Source: SIG480 sp045595605
GTDB lineage: Bacteria > Bacillota > Clostridia > Oscillospirales > JAAYXM01
Length of the DNA stretch: 25,827 nt
Direction: 5' to 3'
Assembly: GCA_045595605.1 (NCBI GenBank)
Contig: JAZOAS010000096.1
Location: 1 to 25,827 of the forward strand
How positions within the stretch are numbered: the first letter of the stretch is position 1; each line of letters opens with the position of its first letter. This document shows positions 1-6,964 of this stretch, one piece after another. The notes under the pieces were generated by a model. The model saw nothing but the letters and a program-made list of their open reading frames with translations, made no database searches and was not told the origin of the DNA. The translations under genes and the position numbers were made by a program.

Positions 1-849
1 AGCGTCGGCACCTGCATCAATGCAATGGTGAGCAAAATCGATAAGGAACTGTGAGGGGTTTTCCTTTGCATCTCCGCTGAGCTCGTGAGAGTGAACGGCA
101 ATCATAATGTAGTCAGCCTGGAACTGTGCCTCATAGATTGCCTTTTCTACTCGCTTGATGTCATCTTCTTTTATTGTTGTGACAACCTGTGCCTTGTCGC
201 CTGCTCTGAACTTCAATGAGCCAAACTCAGCTTCATCGGGAGCAAGCTCTGCATAGTAGCCTTCCTTGCGGATGATTTCTGTTGCAACATTGATGTTTGT
301 GTCCTTTGCTATGCGCTTTATGATGTCAAGGTCCTCTTGCGGAAGCTCAACATAGCTTTCTTTGCGGAGACCGTTGATGCCGGGACGACCCGGATAAAGC
401 GGAGATTGCTCACCTGCCATCATCGGAGCATCAAAGGTTGAGTTTACAGCGATAAGAGCAACGCGGCCGTTCTTTGTTTCAAGGTATCTCGGAGCTGCAG
501 CTGCTGCAAGGTTTCTGCCGACGCCTGCGTGTACAAGACCGCTTTCCTCAACAGCCTTGAGGGTTGTCTCAAGACCGCCGTAAGAAAAGTCGAGAACATG
601 GTTGTTGTTAAAGCTTGTCATATTGAAGCCGAGCTTTTTGAGGTCTTCAAGAACTTCGGGGTTTGTGCGGATGTATGTACCGCCGCTGAACTGAGAAGCG
701 CAAGTCGTACCCTCATGGTTTAGAGTTGTTTCGAGGTTGAAGAAGCGCGCATCCCCCTGCTCGATAAACGGGGTGAGCTCTTCATATCCCTCGTAGTCTT
801 TGTAAATTCGTTTCTGGATTATTGCGTCTCCTGCTGCTGTGAATTTCAT
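1..849 (-). CDS. CapA-family metallophosphoesterase (PGA_cap), 3' end cut by window edge
   Basis: Reading the minus strand from an ATG at 849 gives 283 open codons that run off the left edge, so the C-terminus is missing. Visible signatures of the CapA (poly-gamma-glutamate synthesis, calcineurin-like) fold are an N-terminal AAGDAIIQ (Gly7-Asp8), FFNLETTL near residue 43, SFNNNHVLDF near residue 85, and MIAVHSHE in the last third, followed by the QFLIDFAHHCIDAGAD stretch that normally precedes a GHHPH motif, here outside the window. The metal-binding D, N-H and H positions are therefore present. There is no signal peptide or N-terminal membrane helix: the catalytic fold begins at residue 3. 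That differs from membrane-anchored CapA and suggests a cytoplasmic phosphoesterase of unknown substrate. A GGAGG lies about eight bases before the ATG. It follows acpP on the same strand, separated by a terminator. Family call is strong; substrate is unknown. Confidence 0.85.
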   Translation of the reverse strand, partial: MKFTAAGDAIIQKRIYKDYEGYEELTPFIEQGDARFFNLETTLNHEGTTCASQFSGGTYIRTNPEVLEDLKKLGFNMTSFNNNHVLDFSYGGLETTLKAVEESGLVHAGVGRNLAAAAAPRYLETKNGRVALIAVNSTFDAPMMAGEQSPLYPGRPGINGLRKESYVELPQEDLDIIKRIAKDTNINVATEIIRKEGYYAELAPDEAEFGSLKFRAGDKAQVVTTIKEDDIKRVEKAIYEAQFQADYIMIAVHSHELSGDAKENPSQFLIDFAHHCIDAGADA

Positions 850-872
850 TTTCCATTCCTCCGTAAGATGTT

Positions 873-911
873 AAAAAATGCATAACCACTGAAAACGGCA
901 GTTATGCATTT
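873..911 (-). terminator. Intrinsic terminator of acpP
   Basis: An 11-bp perfect stem (AAATGCATAAC at 876-886 pairing with GTTATGCATTT at 901-911) with a 14-base loop is followed, in minus-strand direction, by a T-rich run (A's at 873-878 on the plus strand). It starts ten bases after the acpP stop. It lies between acpP and the capA-like gene, whose ATG is only about 24 bases further on. Confidence 0.75.
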
Positions 912-920
912 GGTGTAATA

Positions 921-1148
921 TTAGGAATTTGCTTCTATATAGTTTACAACATCACCAACTGTTTTGAAGAGGTGAGCGTCGCTGTCCTTTATGGTAATAT
1001 CAAATTCTTCCTCGACGGTCATCATAAGCTCAACCATATCGAGAGAATCAGCGCCGAGGTCCTCGGCAATATCGGTGTTTTCGTTTATTGTTGACGGGTC
1101 AATATCGAGCTGTGTCTCGATTATGCTTTTCAAAGTATCAAGAATCAT
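921..1148 (-). CDS. acpP: Acyl carrier protein
   Basis: A 75-residue acidic protein. The motif LGADSLDMVEL carries Ser35, the site that receives 4'-phosphopantetheine, and the length matches free-standing type II fatty-acid-synthase ACPs. It carries growing acyl chains as thioesters between the soluble Fab enzymes in the cytoplasm. The frame is open further upstream (to 1199), but the start at 1148 is chosen because AGGAGG lies nine bases ahead of it and the extra upstream residues would overlap the promoter. No fab genes are nearby, so this acpP stands apart from a fatty-acid operon. It has its own promoter (1187-1215) and terminator (873-911), which implies a short, independently controlled and probably abundant transcript. 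A dedicated secondary-metabolite carrier is possible but nothing nearby supports it. Confidence 0.95.
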   Translation of the reverse strand: MILDTLKSIIETQLDIDPSTINENTDIAEDLGADSLDMVELMMTVEEEFDITIKDSDAHLFKTVGDVVNYIEANS

Positions 1149-1186
1149 AAAAATAAACCTCCTGAATAAGTTGTTCCTATATCCGT

Positions 1187-1215
1187 ATAATAGCACCATT
1201 ACACGGTTTTTGCAA
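1187..1215 (-). promoter_or_regulatory. Sigma-A-type promoter of acpP
   Basis: On the minus strand: -35 TTGCAA (1215-1210), 17-base spacer, -10 TATTAT (1192-1187), preceded by TGC, an extended -10. Predicted start near 1180, giving a leader of about 30 bases that contains the AGGAGG. It sits 15 bases after the cysteine desulfurase stop. Confidence 0.75.
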
Positions 1216-1229
1216 TAGTAAATTTAAAA

Positions 1230-2342
1230 TCAGACAAGTTTTTTTCTCACAGTATCAAGAAAAGAGAGAATCTCCTCTTCTGTGGAAAAACGCGAAAGAC
1301 TTATGCGGACCGTGCTGCCTATAAGGCGTGAGGGAACGCCGAGAGCGGTGAGGACATGGCTTTTCTTTCCTCGACTGCAGGCAGAGCCTGCCGAGACATA
1401 AATTTCGTCCTCCTCGAGAAGACGCATCGAAACCTCGCTCGGGTATTTCTCAAAAGCGACGCTTAAAATGTGCGGGGCGCGGTTGAACGGCTCGAAAACC
1501 TGAACATTCGGGAGAATTTCAAGCTCCGAAACGAGGCGCGAGGAGAGCTTCTTCATTCTCTCGGTACTATCATCAAGAGCTTCGTGCGCGCATCGTGCGG
1601 CGACTTCAAACGCCGCAATCTGTGCCGTAGCTTCCGTTCCGGAGCGAAGTCCTGACTCCTGACCTCCGCCGAGAAGCTGAGGTGTGAGGCGAAGCCCCTT
1701 TTTTATGTATATAGCGCCGATTCCTTTCGGGGCGTGGATTTTATGTCCTGAGAAAGAGATTATGTCCGCGCCGTATTTGCGCGTGTCAATCGGGAGCTTT
1801 CCGTATGCCTGAACCGCATCGGTATGAATAACCGTTTCGCGGTTTCTGAGATGAACCGCCTTTGCAATTGCGGGGATGTCCATAACAGAGCCGACTTCGT
1901 TGTTGACGCTCATAACCGAGATAAGGAAGGTATCCTCGCGAACAGCCTCTGCGACATCAGCGGGCCATACAAGCCCGTCAGGGCGCGGGGAGATATAAGT
2001 AACCTCGTACCCTTTCGATTCAAGGCGCTTTGCACATTCGAGAACAGACGGATGCTCAAAGGTCGTTGTAATCATATGTTTCTTCTTACCGCTTCTTGCG
2101 GCAAGACCGAAGATTGCGAGGTTGTTACTCTCAGAGCCGCAGGAGGTGAAGAAGATTTCATCGCTCGAAGCTCCGAGCGTATCCGCAACGGTTTTTCTTG
2201 CGCTCTTTACGATGTTTTCCGCATCTATTCCGAGCTTGTGAAGCGAGGATGGGTTACCGAAGCCCTCGCACATTGCAGAGAGAGCGGTTTTTGCCGCCTC
2301 GGGAAGAACGCGGGTTGTTGAAGCATTGTCAAAATATACCAT
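1230..2342 (-). CDS. Cysteine desulfurase (NifS/IscS family)
   Basis: A 370-residue PLP-dependent aminotransferase-fold enzyme that removes sulfur from L-cysteine, giving alanine and an enzyme persulfide for Fe-S clusters, thiolated tRNA or other acceptors. Visible: N-terminal YFDNASTT; His97 in TFEHPSV, which stacks on PLP; HTDAVQAYGK near 173-182; the PLP lysine Lys201 in SGHKIHAPKG; the RSGTE motif near 233; and the persulfide Cys322 in SAGSACSRGK, on the mobile loop typical of NifS/IscS (class I) rather than SufS. An IscU scaffold, IscR or ThiI/MnmA partner is not adjacent, so the sulfur acceptor cannot be assigned. A GGAG about six bases before the ATG supports the start. Transcribed divergently from the DMT transporter. 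Confidence 0.95.
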   Translation of the reverse strand: MVYFDNASTTRVLPEAAKTALSAMCEGFGNPSSLHKLGIDAENIVKSARKTVADTLGASSDEIFFTSCGSESNNLAIFGLAARSGKKKHMITTTFEHPSVLECAKRLESKGYEVTYISPRPDGLVWPADVAEAVREDTFLISVMSVNNEVGSVMDIPAIAKAVHLRNRETVIHTDAVQAYGKLPIDTRKYGADIISFSGHKIHAPKGIGAIYIKKGLRLTPQLLGGGQESGLRSGTEATAQIAAFEVAARCAHEALDDSTERMKKLSSRLVSELEILPNVQVFEPFNRAPHILSVAFEKYPSEVSMRLLEEDEIYVSAGSACSRGKKSHVLTALGVPSRLIGSTVRISLSRFSTEEEILSFLDTVRKKLV

Positions 2343-2371
2343 ATCTATCTCCAGAAAATTATTATATGTAT

Positions 2372-2401
2372 ATTATAAAACATCAGGAATAATAATTCCA
2401 G
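2372..2401 (-). promoter_or_regulatory. Weak candidate promoter of the cysteine desulfurase gene
   Basis: A perfect TATAAT on the minus strand (2377-2372) lies 30 bases upstream of the ATG. The -35 region at the usual spacing (about 2395-2401) matches poorly (TGGAAT or CTGGAA), and there is no TG extension. Offered only because the divergent arrangement requires a promoter in this 160-base gap. Confidence 0.35.
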
Positions 2402-2431
2402 CCTTTTATTGAAAAAACTGTCGTTTTCATA

Positions 2432-2460
2432 TTGTAAGGGAAAATGATTTGTGATATAAT
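2432..2460 (+). promoter_or_regulatory. Sigma-A-type promoter of the DMT transporter gene
   Basis: -35 TTGTAA (2432-2437), 17-base spacer, -10 TATAAT (2455-2460) preceded by TGA (extended -10). The leader would be about 37 bases. Confidence 0.7.
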
Positions 2461-2503
2461 GTCTCTGTTTGTTTGAGTTTGCGGAAGAAAAGGGGAATAT
2501 GCT

Positions 2504-3379
2504 ATGAAAAAAGCATTTTTTTACATAGTTTTCGCAGGGCTTCTTTGGGGAAGCTCGGGAATTTTTGTTCATTTTCTTGAGCCTTTCGGCTTTACCTCAA
2601 TGCAGATGACGCTCGGCAGGGAGCTGTCTGCGGCGATTGTGATGGCGTTATTCATCTTTTTTGCAGATAAAAAGCTTTTCAGGACAAGCTTCAGAGACCT
2701 TGTGCTTTATGCACTCAGCGGTATTTCGATGTTTCTTGCCGCCGCGCTTTACTACAGAGCAATGCAGATAACCTCGGTTTCGACAGCTGTTGTGCTTATG
2801 TACACATCTCCGATATTTATTATGATTTGCTCAATCGCATTTTTTGGGGAAAAGCTTACTCTGATAAAATCTGTTGCTGTTGTCGCGATGCTTTGCGGTT
2901 GCGGTCTCGTTTCGGGAATTGCCTCCGGGTTCAATGTAAATCTCGTAGGTTTTCTTTTTGGAATCGGGGCAGGTATTGCATACAGTATCTACAACATTGT
3001 TACGAAAATAGAGATGATAAGAGGGTGCAATCCGAAGACTGCGACAGTGTATTGCTTTATATTCGCGGCGCTTTCGGCGTTTCTGACATCAAATCCGTCG
3101 GGGGCGGCGGAAATTATTGCAGCGCGTCCGTCAGGAGCGGTTCTTCTCGCAGCCTGCGGAATTTTTACCTGTGTAGTGCCGTATTTTCTTTACACGCTTG
3201 CGCTTCGCGACATCCCTGCAGGTACGGCGGCGTCGCTCGGTATAATTGAGCCGATGGCGGCAACTCTTTACAGCGTAGTGTTTTTAGGCGAAAGGCTTGA
3301 TATATACTCAATCTGCGGAATCGTTCTCATTCTCGGCGCGGTTCTCGCATTGAGCAGAGAAACAGGCAATGAAACATAG
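2504..3379 (+). CDS. EamA/DMT-superfamily transporter (RhaT/YdcZ-like permease)
   Basis: A 291-residue integral membrane protein with about ten hydrophobic helices in two internally related halves, as in the drug/metabolite transporter superfamily. The first helix carries the typical AGLLWGSSGIFVHF start, and the end of each half has the FFGEKL / FLGERL signature of EamA domains (near residues 113 and 264). It probably exports a small metabolite across the cytoplasmic membrane; the substrate cannot be read from the sequence. AGGGGAA precedes the ATG; an ATG five bases earlier is out of frame and stops at once. It has its own promoter and is followed by the separate purA promoter, so it is probably monocistronic. 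Confidence 0.88.
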   Translation: MKKAFFYIVFAGLLWGSSGIFVHFLEPFGFTSMQMTLGRELSAAIVMALFIFFADKKLFRTSFRDLVLYALSGISMFLAAALYYRAMQITSVSTAVVLMYTSPIFIMICSIAFFGEKLTLIKSVAVVAMLCGCGLVSGIASGFNVNLVGFLFGIGAGIAYSIYNIVTKIEMIRGCNPKTATVYCFIFAALSAFLTSNPSGAAEIIAARPSGAVLLAACGIFTCVVPYFLYTLALRDIPAGTAASLGIIEPMAATLYSVVFLGERLDIYSICGIVLILGAVLALSRETGNET

Positions 3380-3389
3380 AATTGATTTG

Positions 3390-3418
3390 TTGCCAAAGCA
3401 ATACTTTTGTGGTATAAT
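3390..3418 (+). promoter_or_regulatory. Sigma-A-type promoter of purA
   Basis: -35 TTGCCA (3390-3395), 17-base spacer, -10 TATAAT (3413-3418) preceded by TGG (extended -10). The leader is only about 25 bases, too short for a purine riboswitch. Confidence 0.8.
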
Positions 3419-3450
3419 AACCGTTGGAAATAAATAAGGAGGGCTTTAAT

Positions 3451-4725
3451 ATGTCTGGAAAGGTTGTTCTCGGTGCTCAGTGGGGCGACGAGGGTAAAGG
3501 TAAATTCATAGATATTTTTGCATCAGAGGCTGATGTTGTTGTTCGCTCACAGGGCGGTAACAATGCAGGTCACACTGTAATCGTCGGTGAGAATGTATAT
3601 AAGCTTCACCTCATTCCGTCGGGTATCCTCTATCCGAAGACGATGAATGTTATCGGTGCAGGTGTTGTTCTTGATCCGAAGGTTGTCCTTGCGGAGATGG
3701 ACGAGCTTGCCGAAAAGGGGGCAACTCTTGACAATCTCTTTATTGACGAGCGTACACATGTTATCATGCCGTGGCACATCGAGCAGGACGGTCTTGAAGA
3801 GGCTGCCCGCGGCGCAGGCGATATCGGTACTACAAAGAAGGGTATCGGTCCGTGCTATATGGATAAGGCTCAGCGCGTCGGTATCCGTATGCACGACTTT
3901 ATCTCAGAAGAAAAGCTCGCTGCCGCTGTACGCCGCGTTGGCGGGATGAAGAATAAGCTCTTTGAGAGCTATTACGGAGCTAAAGCTCTTGACCTTGATG
4001 CGATAATCGAGGAATACAGCGTTTATGCAAAGCGCCTTAAGAAGTATGTCCGCGATACAAGCGTTATGGTATATGACGCTATAAAGGCAGGCAAGAAGGT
4101 TCTCTTTGAGGGCGCTCAGGGAACTCTTCTCGATATCGATATGGGTACATACCCGTATGTTACATCTTCTCACCCTGTTTCCGGCGGTGTTTGCGTCGGC
4201 GCAGGTATCGGCCCGACAGCTCTTTCGGAGATTGTCGGTATCTTCAAGGGCTATACAACCCGCGTTGGTAAGGGCCCGTTCCCGACAGAGCTCGACGACG
4301 AAATCGGCGAGTATATCCGTCAGGCAGGCTTTGAGTTCGGCGTTACAACAGGCCGTGCCCGCAGAACAGGCTGGTTTGACGCTGTTATGGCGAGATATGC
4401 AGTCCGCGTAAACGGTCTTACATCAATCGTTATAAACAAGATTGACCCGCTTCGCGGTCTTGATAAAATCAAGCTTTGCACAGCTTACGAGAAAGACGGC
4501 AAGATTGTAAACGACTTCCCGGCAGACCTTGACGAGCTTGCAAAGTGCACCCCTGTTTACGAAGAGTTTGACGGCTTTGACGAGGATATTTCGAATGTCA
4601 GAAAGTACGAAGACTTCCCGCAGTCTGTAAAGACATATATCGAAGCTGTTGAGAAGGCTTGCGGATGCCCGGTATCAATCATCGGTGTCGGTCCGGACCG
4701 CGAGCAGATAGTTTATAAAGACTAA
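3451..4725 (+). CDS. purA: Adenylosuccinate synthetase
   Basis: 424 residues, the usual PurA length. It joins IMP and aspartate using GTP to make adenylosuccinate, the first committed step to AMP. Visible: the P-loop-like GAQWGDEGKGK (residues 8-18, with catalytic Asp13), GGNNAGHTV with His41, GTTKKGIGPCY in the IMP-binding region, EGAQGTLLDIDMGTYPYVTSS near residue 220-240, and TGRARRTGW and the C-terminal GVGPDREQIV. The frame opens nine codons earlier, but those codons include the AAGGAGGG that serves the ATG at 3451. It is preceded by a strong promoter and followed 17 bases later by the sugar dehydrogenase gene, so the two are likely co-transcribed. No purB neighbour is present. Confidence 0.97.
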   Translation: MSGKVVLGAQWGDEGKGKFIDIFASEADVVVRSQGGNNAGHTVIVGENVYKLHLIPSGILYPKTMNVIGAGVVLDPKVVLAEMDELAEKGATLDNLFIDERTHVIMPWHIEQDGLEEAARGAGDIGTTKKGIGPCYMDKAQRVGIRMHDFISEEKLAAAVRRVGGMKNKLFESYYGAKALDLDAIIEEYSVYAKRLKKYVRDTSVMVYDAIKAGKKVLFEGAQGTLLDIDMGTYPYVTSSHPVSGGVCVGAGIGPTALSEIVGIFKGYTTRVGKGPFPTELDDEIGEYIRQAGFEFGVTTGRARRTGWFDAVMARYAVRVNGLTSIVINKIDPLRGLDKIKLCTAYEKDGKIVNDFPADLDELAKCTPVYEEFDGFDEDISNVRKYEDFPQSVKTYIEAVEKACGCPVSIIGVGPDREQIVYKD

Positions 4726-4742
4726 TTTTAAGGAGTGGTAAT

Positions 4743-5969
4743 ATGTCAAAGATAAATGTTGTCGGTCTTGGCTACATCGGTCTTCCGACCGCGCTTATGT
4801 TTGCGTCTCACGGTGTAGAGGTTGTGGGAACTGACTATAACGAGTCTCTTGTCGCAACGCTCAACGAAGGAAAAACCACATTTGAAGAAAAAGGCTTATC
4901 AGAGCTTTTTGAAAATGCAATCTCTTGCGGAATAAAATTCACTACGGAGTATATTTCAACCGATGTTTATATAGTATCGGTACCGACTCCGTATGACAAA
5001 GCAAGCAAGAAAATCGACCCGAAGTATGTCATAAGCGCTGTAAAGAGCGTTATGGCAGTTTGCCCGAAGGGTGCAACGGTTGTTGTCGAGTCAACAGTTT
5101 CTCCTGGTACGATTGACCGTTTTGTCCGCCCGGTTATCGAGGAAAACGGCTTTGTTATAGGTCGTGATATCAACCTTGTCCATGCTCCTGAGCGAATCAT
5201 TCCGGGGAATATGGTATATGAGCTTGAACACAACTCAAGAACAATCGGTGCAGATTCAAAAGAAATCGGCGAGAAGATTAAGGCTCTCTATTCCTCATTC
5301 TGCAAGGGCGAAATCGTAGTGACAGATATCCGCACGGCAGAGATGTCCAAGGTCGTTGAGAATACCTTCCGCGATATAAACATTGCGTTTGCAAATGAGC
5401 TTGCAAAGATCTGCAGAAGCGACGGTATGGATGTTTACGAAATCATCCGAATCGCCAATAAGCACCCGCGAGTCAATATTCTCTCACCGGGTCCGGGTGT
5501 CGGTGGCCATTGTATTTCCGTTGACCCGTGGTTCCTCGTCGGAGACTATCCGGGCCTCGCGAATATCATCCTTGCGGCAAGAAAGATAAATGACTCAATG
5601 CCTGAGTTCGTTCTTGAGAGAATTTCTGAGATTATGGATGAAAACGGCATAACCGATATTTCCCGCGTCGGCCTTTACGGTCTTACCTATAAGGAAGATG
5701 TTGACGATGTAAGAGAAAGCCCGGCTCTTCAGATGCTTGACAGTATGAAGCGTCACCTCGGCGGAACAATCACCGCCTATGACCCGTTTGTGAAAAACCG
5801 TCTCTGCGACGGTCAGGTTTTCGACTTTGACGAGTTCCTCGGTAAGGTTGATATCGTGGTTGTCCTAACCTCTCACACTCACATCAAGGAGAATGCGAAG
5901 AAGCTTGACGGAAAGATTATCTTCGACACGAGAAACATTATCGACGGCGACAAGGTTTATAAGTTATAA
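4743..5969 (+). CDS. wecC: Nucleotide-sugar dehydrogenase, UDP-N-acetylmannosamine dehydrogenase (WecC) type
   Basis: 408 residues. It belongs to the UDP-glucose/UDP-ManNAc dehydrogenases, NAD-dependent enzymes that oxidise C6 of a UDP-sugar in two steps to a uronic acid. Domains in order: Rossmann NAD-binding (VVGLGYIGLPTALMF, residues 6-20), central helical domain (Lys203 in AEMSKVVENTFRDINIAFANE), catalytic GPGVGGHCISVDPWF with nucleophile Cys257, and a C-terminal UDP-binding domain (GLTYKEDVDDVRESP near 310-330). The GLGYIGLPTA and GHCIxVDPWF forms fit WecC/CapL enzymes better than UDP-glucose dehydrogenase. The partner UDP-GlcNAc 2-epimerase is not in the window. AAGGAG lies seven bases before the ATG; the stop is followed by a terminator. 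Product would feed capsule, teichuronic-type polymer or glycan synthesis (inference). Confidence 0.88.
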   Translation: MSKINVVGLGYIGLPTALMFASHGVEVVGTDYNESLVATLNEGKTTFEEKGLSELFENAISCGIKFTTEYISTDVYIVSVPTPYDKASKKIDPKYVISAVKSVMAVCPKGATVVVESTVSPGTIDRFVRPVIEENGFVIGRDINLVHAPERIIPGNMVYELEHNSRTIGADSKEIGEKIKALYSSFCKGEIVVTDIRTAEMSKVVENTFRDINIAFANELAKICRSDGMDVYEIIRIANKHPRVNILSPGPGVGGHCISVDPWFLVGDYPGLANIILAARKINDSMPEFVLERISEIMDENGITDISRVGLYGLTYKEDVDDVRESPALQMLDSMKRHLGGTITAYDPFVKNRLCDGQVFDFDEFLGKVDIVVVLTSHTHIKENAKKLDGKIIFDTRNIIDGDKVYKL

Positions 5970-5972
5970 GAA

Positions 5973-6007
5973 AATTCGCAGTGCTTTAAGCACTGCGAAT
6001 TCTTTTT
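5973..6007 (+). terminator. Intrinsic terminator of purA-wecC, overlapping the end of the convergent gene
   Basis: Perfect 12-bp stem (AATTCGCAGTGC at 5973-5984 with its complement at 5990-6001), five-base loop, then CTTTTT ending at 6007. The stop codon of the convergent YihY-family gene (5986-5988) lies in the loop and its last five codons lie in or beside the stem. In minus orientation the following T tract is poor. Confidence 0.88.
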
Positions 6008-6837
6008 ATATCCGAAACTATTTTGTTGAGCTCTGCCCCCAGAACAATTATGATTCCCGCAAAGTATAGCCAGAACATAAGAAGAATTATGGCTGAAAGT
6101 GAGCCATAAAGGGAGAGCGAGGACATGAGATTATTTACATAGAAAGAGAAAAGAGCCGTAAGGAGAAGAAAGGCGACAATTGAAAAGAGAGTTCCGGGGA
6201 TGGTGTCACAGAACCTGACTTTAACTGACGGAACAAACTTATAAACAAGCGAAAGAATTATGAAAAGAATCGCGGACATCAGTATCCAACGGAAAAACGC
6301 GATGATATCGAGAAAAGCGAAAACAACAGGAATGTCCGCGAGAACGGTTGAGATAAAGTCGTTGCCGAGTGCGACGATGATGATGCAGACAACAAGAAGA
6401 ATTGCAAAAAGAAGAATGTAAAGCATGGAAAAAAGCGTATTCACGAGGAATTTTCTCGGTTTCTTGACGCCATATGCCATATCAAACGCGATAACAAGTG
6501 AACGGACGGACTTTGACGCCGAGAAGAGGGCGATGATAATACCGAATGAGAGAAGTGTAACCGAGCTTTCGCGGCTTATATATTCGATATAGCTTGTGAT
6601 GAGCGAAACAATCTGCTCGGGGAAAAGCGGTTTGAAGAAAGAAATTGCGGTGGAGCTTGGAATATCGAGTGACGCGATGACCGCGTTAAAGAAAATCAGG
6701 AACGGAAAAATCGAAAGAATGAAGAAGTATGCAAGCTGACCGCCCGTGTACGCAATTCTGTGGTCCAGGAAGCGGCGCCAGAGTTTTTTTGTTATAAAAA
6801 GCGGGAGGGATAGGTTTTCTTCAAGGATTCTGAACAT
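5986..6837 (-). CDS. YihY/BrkB-family integral membrane protein
   Basis: 283 residues from the ATG at 6837, with about six hydrophobic helices. Family landmarks are RIAYTGGQLAYFFILSIFPFLIFF near the N-terminus, FSASKSVRSLVIAFDMAYGV in the middle, and the C-terminal LMFWLYFAGIIIVLGAELNK. This family (YihY, once mislabelled RNase BN, and BrkB) is widespread, sits in the cytoplasmic membrane, and has no settled biochemical function. The frame is open for 18 more codons upstream (to 6891), but those overlap the promoter at 6860-6888, whereas AGGTGG sits about nine bases before the 6837 ATG. It is convergent with wecC and divergent from recJ, a single-gene unit. The last codons are encoded by the wecC terminator hairpin. 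Confidence 0.87.
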   Translation of the reverse strand: MFRILEENLSLPLFITKKLWRRFLDHRIAYTGGQLAYFFILSIFPFLIFFNAVIASLDIPSSTAISFFKPLFPEQIVSLITSYIEYISRESSVTLLSFGIIIALFSASKSVRSLVIAFDMAYGVKKPRKFLVNTLFSMLYILLFAILLVVCIIIVALGNDFISTVLADIPVVFAFLDIIAFFRWILMSAILFIILSLVYKFVPSVKVRFCDTIPGTLFSIVAFLLLTALFSFYVNNLMSSLSLYGSLSAIILLMFWLYFAGIIIVLGAELNKIVSDIKRIRSA

Positions 6838-6859
6838 AACTTTCACCACCTGTAAGTCT

Positions 6860-6888
6860 ATTATACACAAATTTAAATCTTTTGCAAA
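6860..6888 (-). promoter_or_regulatory. Sigma-A-type promoter of the YihY-family gene
   Basis: On the minus strand: -35 TTTGCA (6888-6883), 17-base spacer, -10 TATAAT (6865-6860). Back to back with the recJ promoter, with 17 bases between the two -35 boxes. Confidence 0.65.
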
Positions 6889-6905
6889 CATAAAGAGGGA
6901 ACAGG

Positions 6906-6934
6906 TTGTTTTTTTAGCGGGAATTTGTTATAAT
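6906..6934 (+). promoter_or_regulatory. Sigma-A-type promoter of the recJ-relA gene string
   Basis: -35 TTGTTT (6906-6911), 17-base spacer, -10 TATAAT (6929-6934) preceded by TGT (extended -10). Predicted leader about 24 bases. It is the only clear vegetative promoter I find for the plus-strand genes from 6965 to about 16400. Confidence 0.72.
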
Positions 6935-6964
6935 AAAAAGATAAATAATAAAGGAATTTTTGAT

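Noticed and set aside
1824..2321. 165-codon plus-strand open frame opposite the cysteine desulfurase gene
   Set aside because: Antisense shadow of a full, motif-complete gene; Cys/Arg-rich composition without family resemblance and no ribosome binding site.
3424..3450. N-terminal extension of PurA
   Set aside because: The extension contains the AAGGAGGG of the true start and lacks its own ribosome binding site.
3380..3450. Purine riboswitch ahead of purA
   Set aside because: The leader after the promoter is about 25 bases, too short for a riboswitch aptamer.
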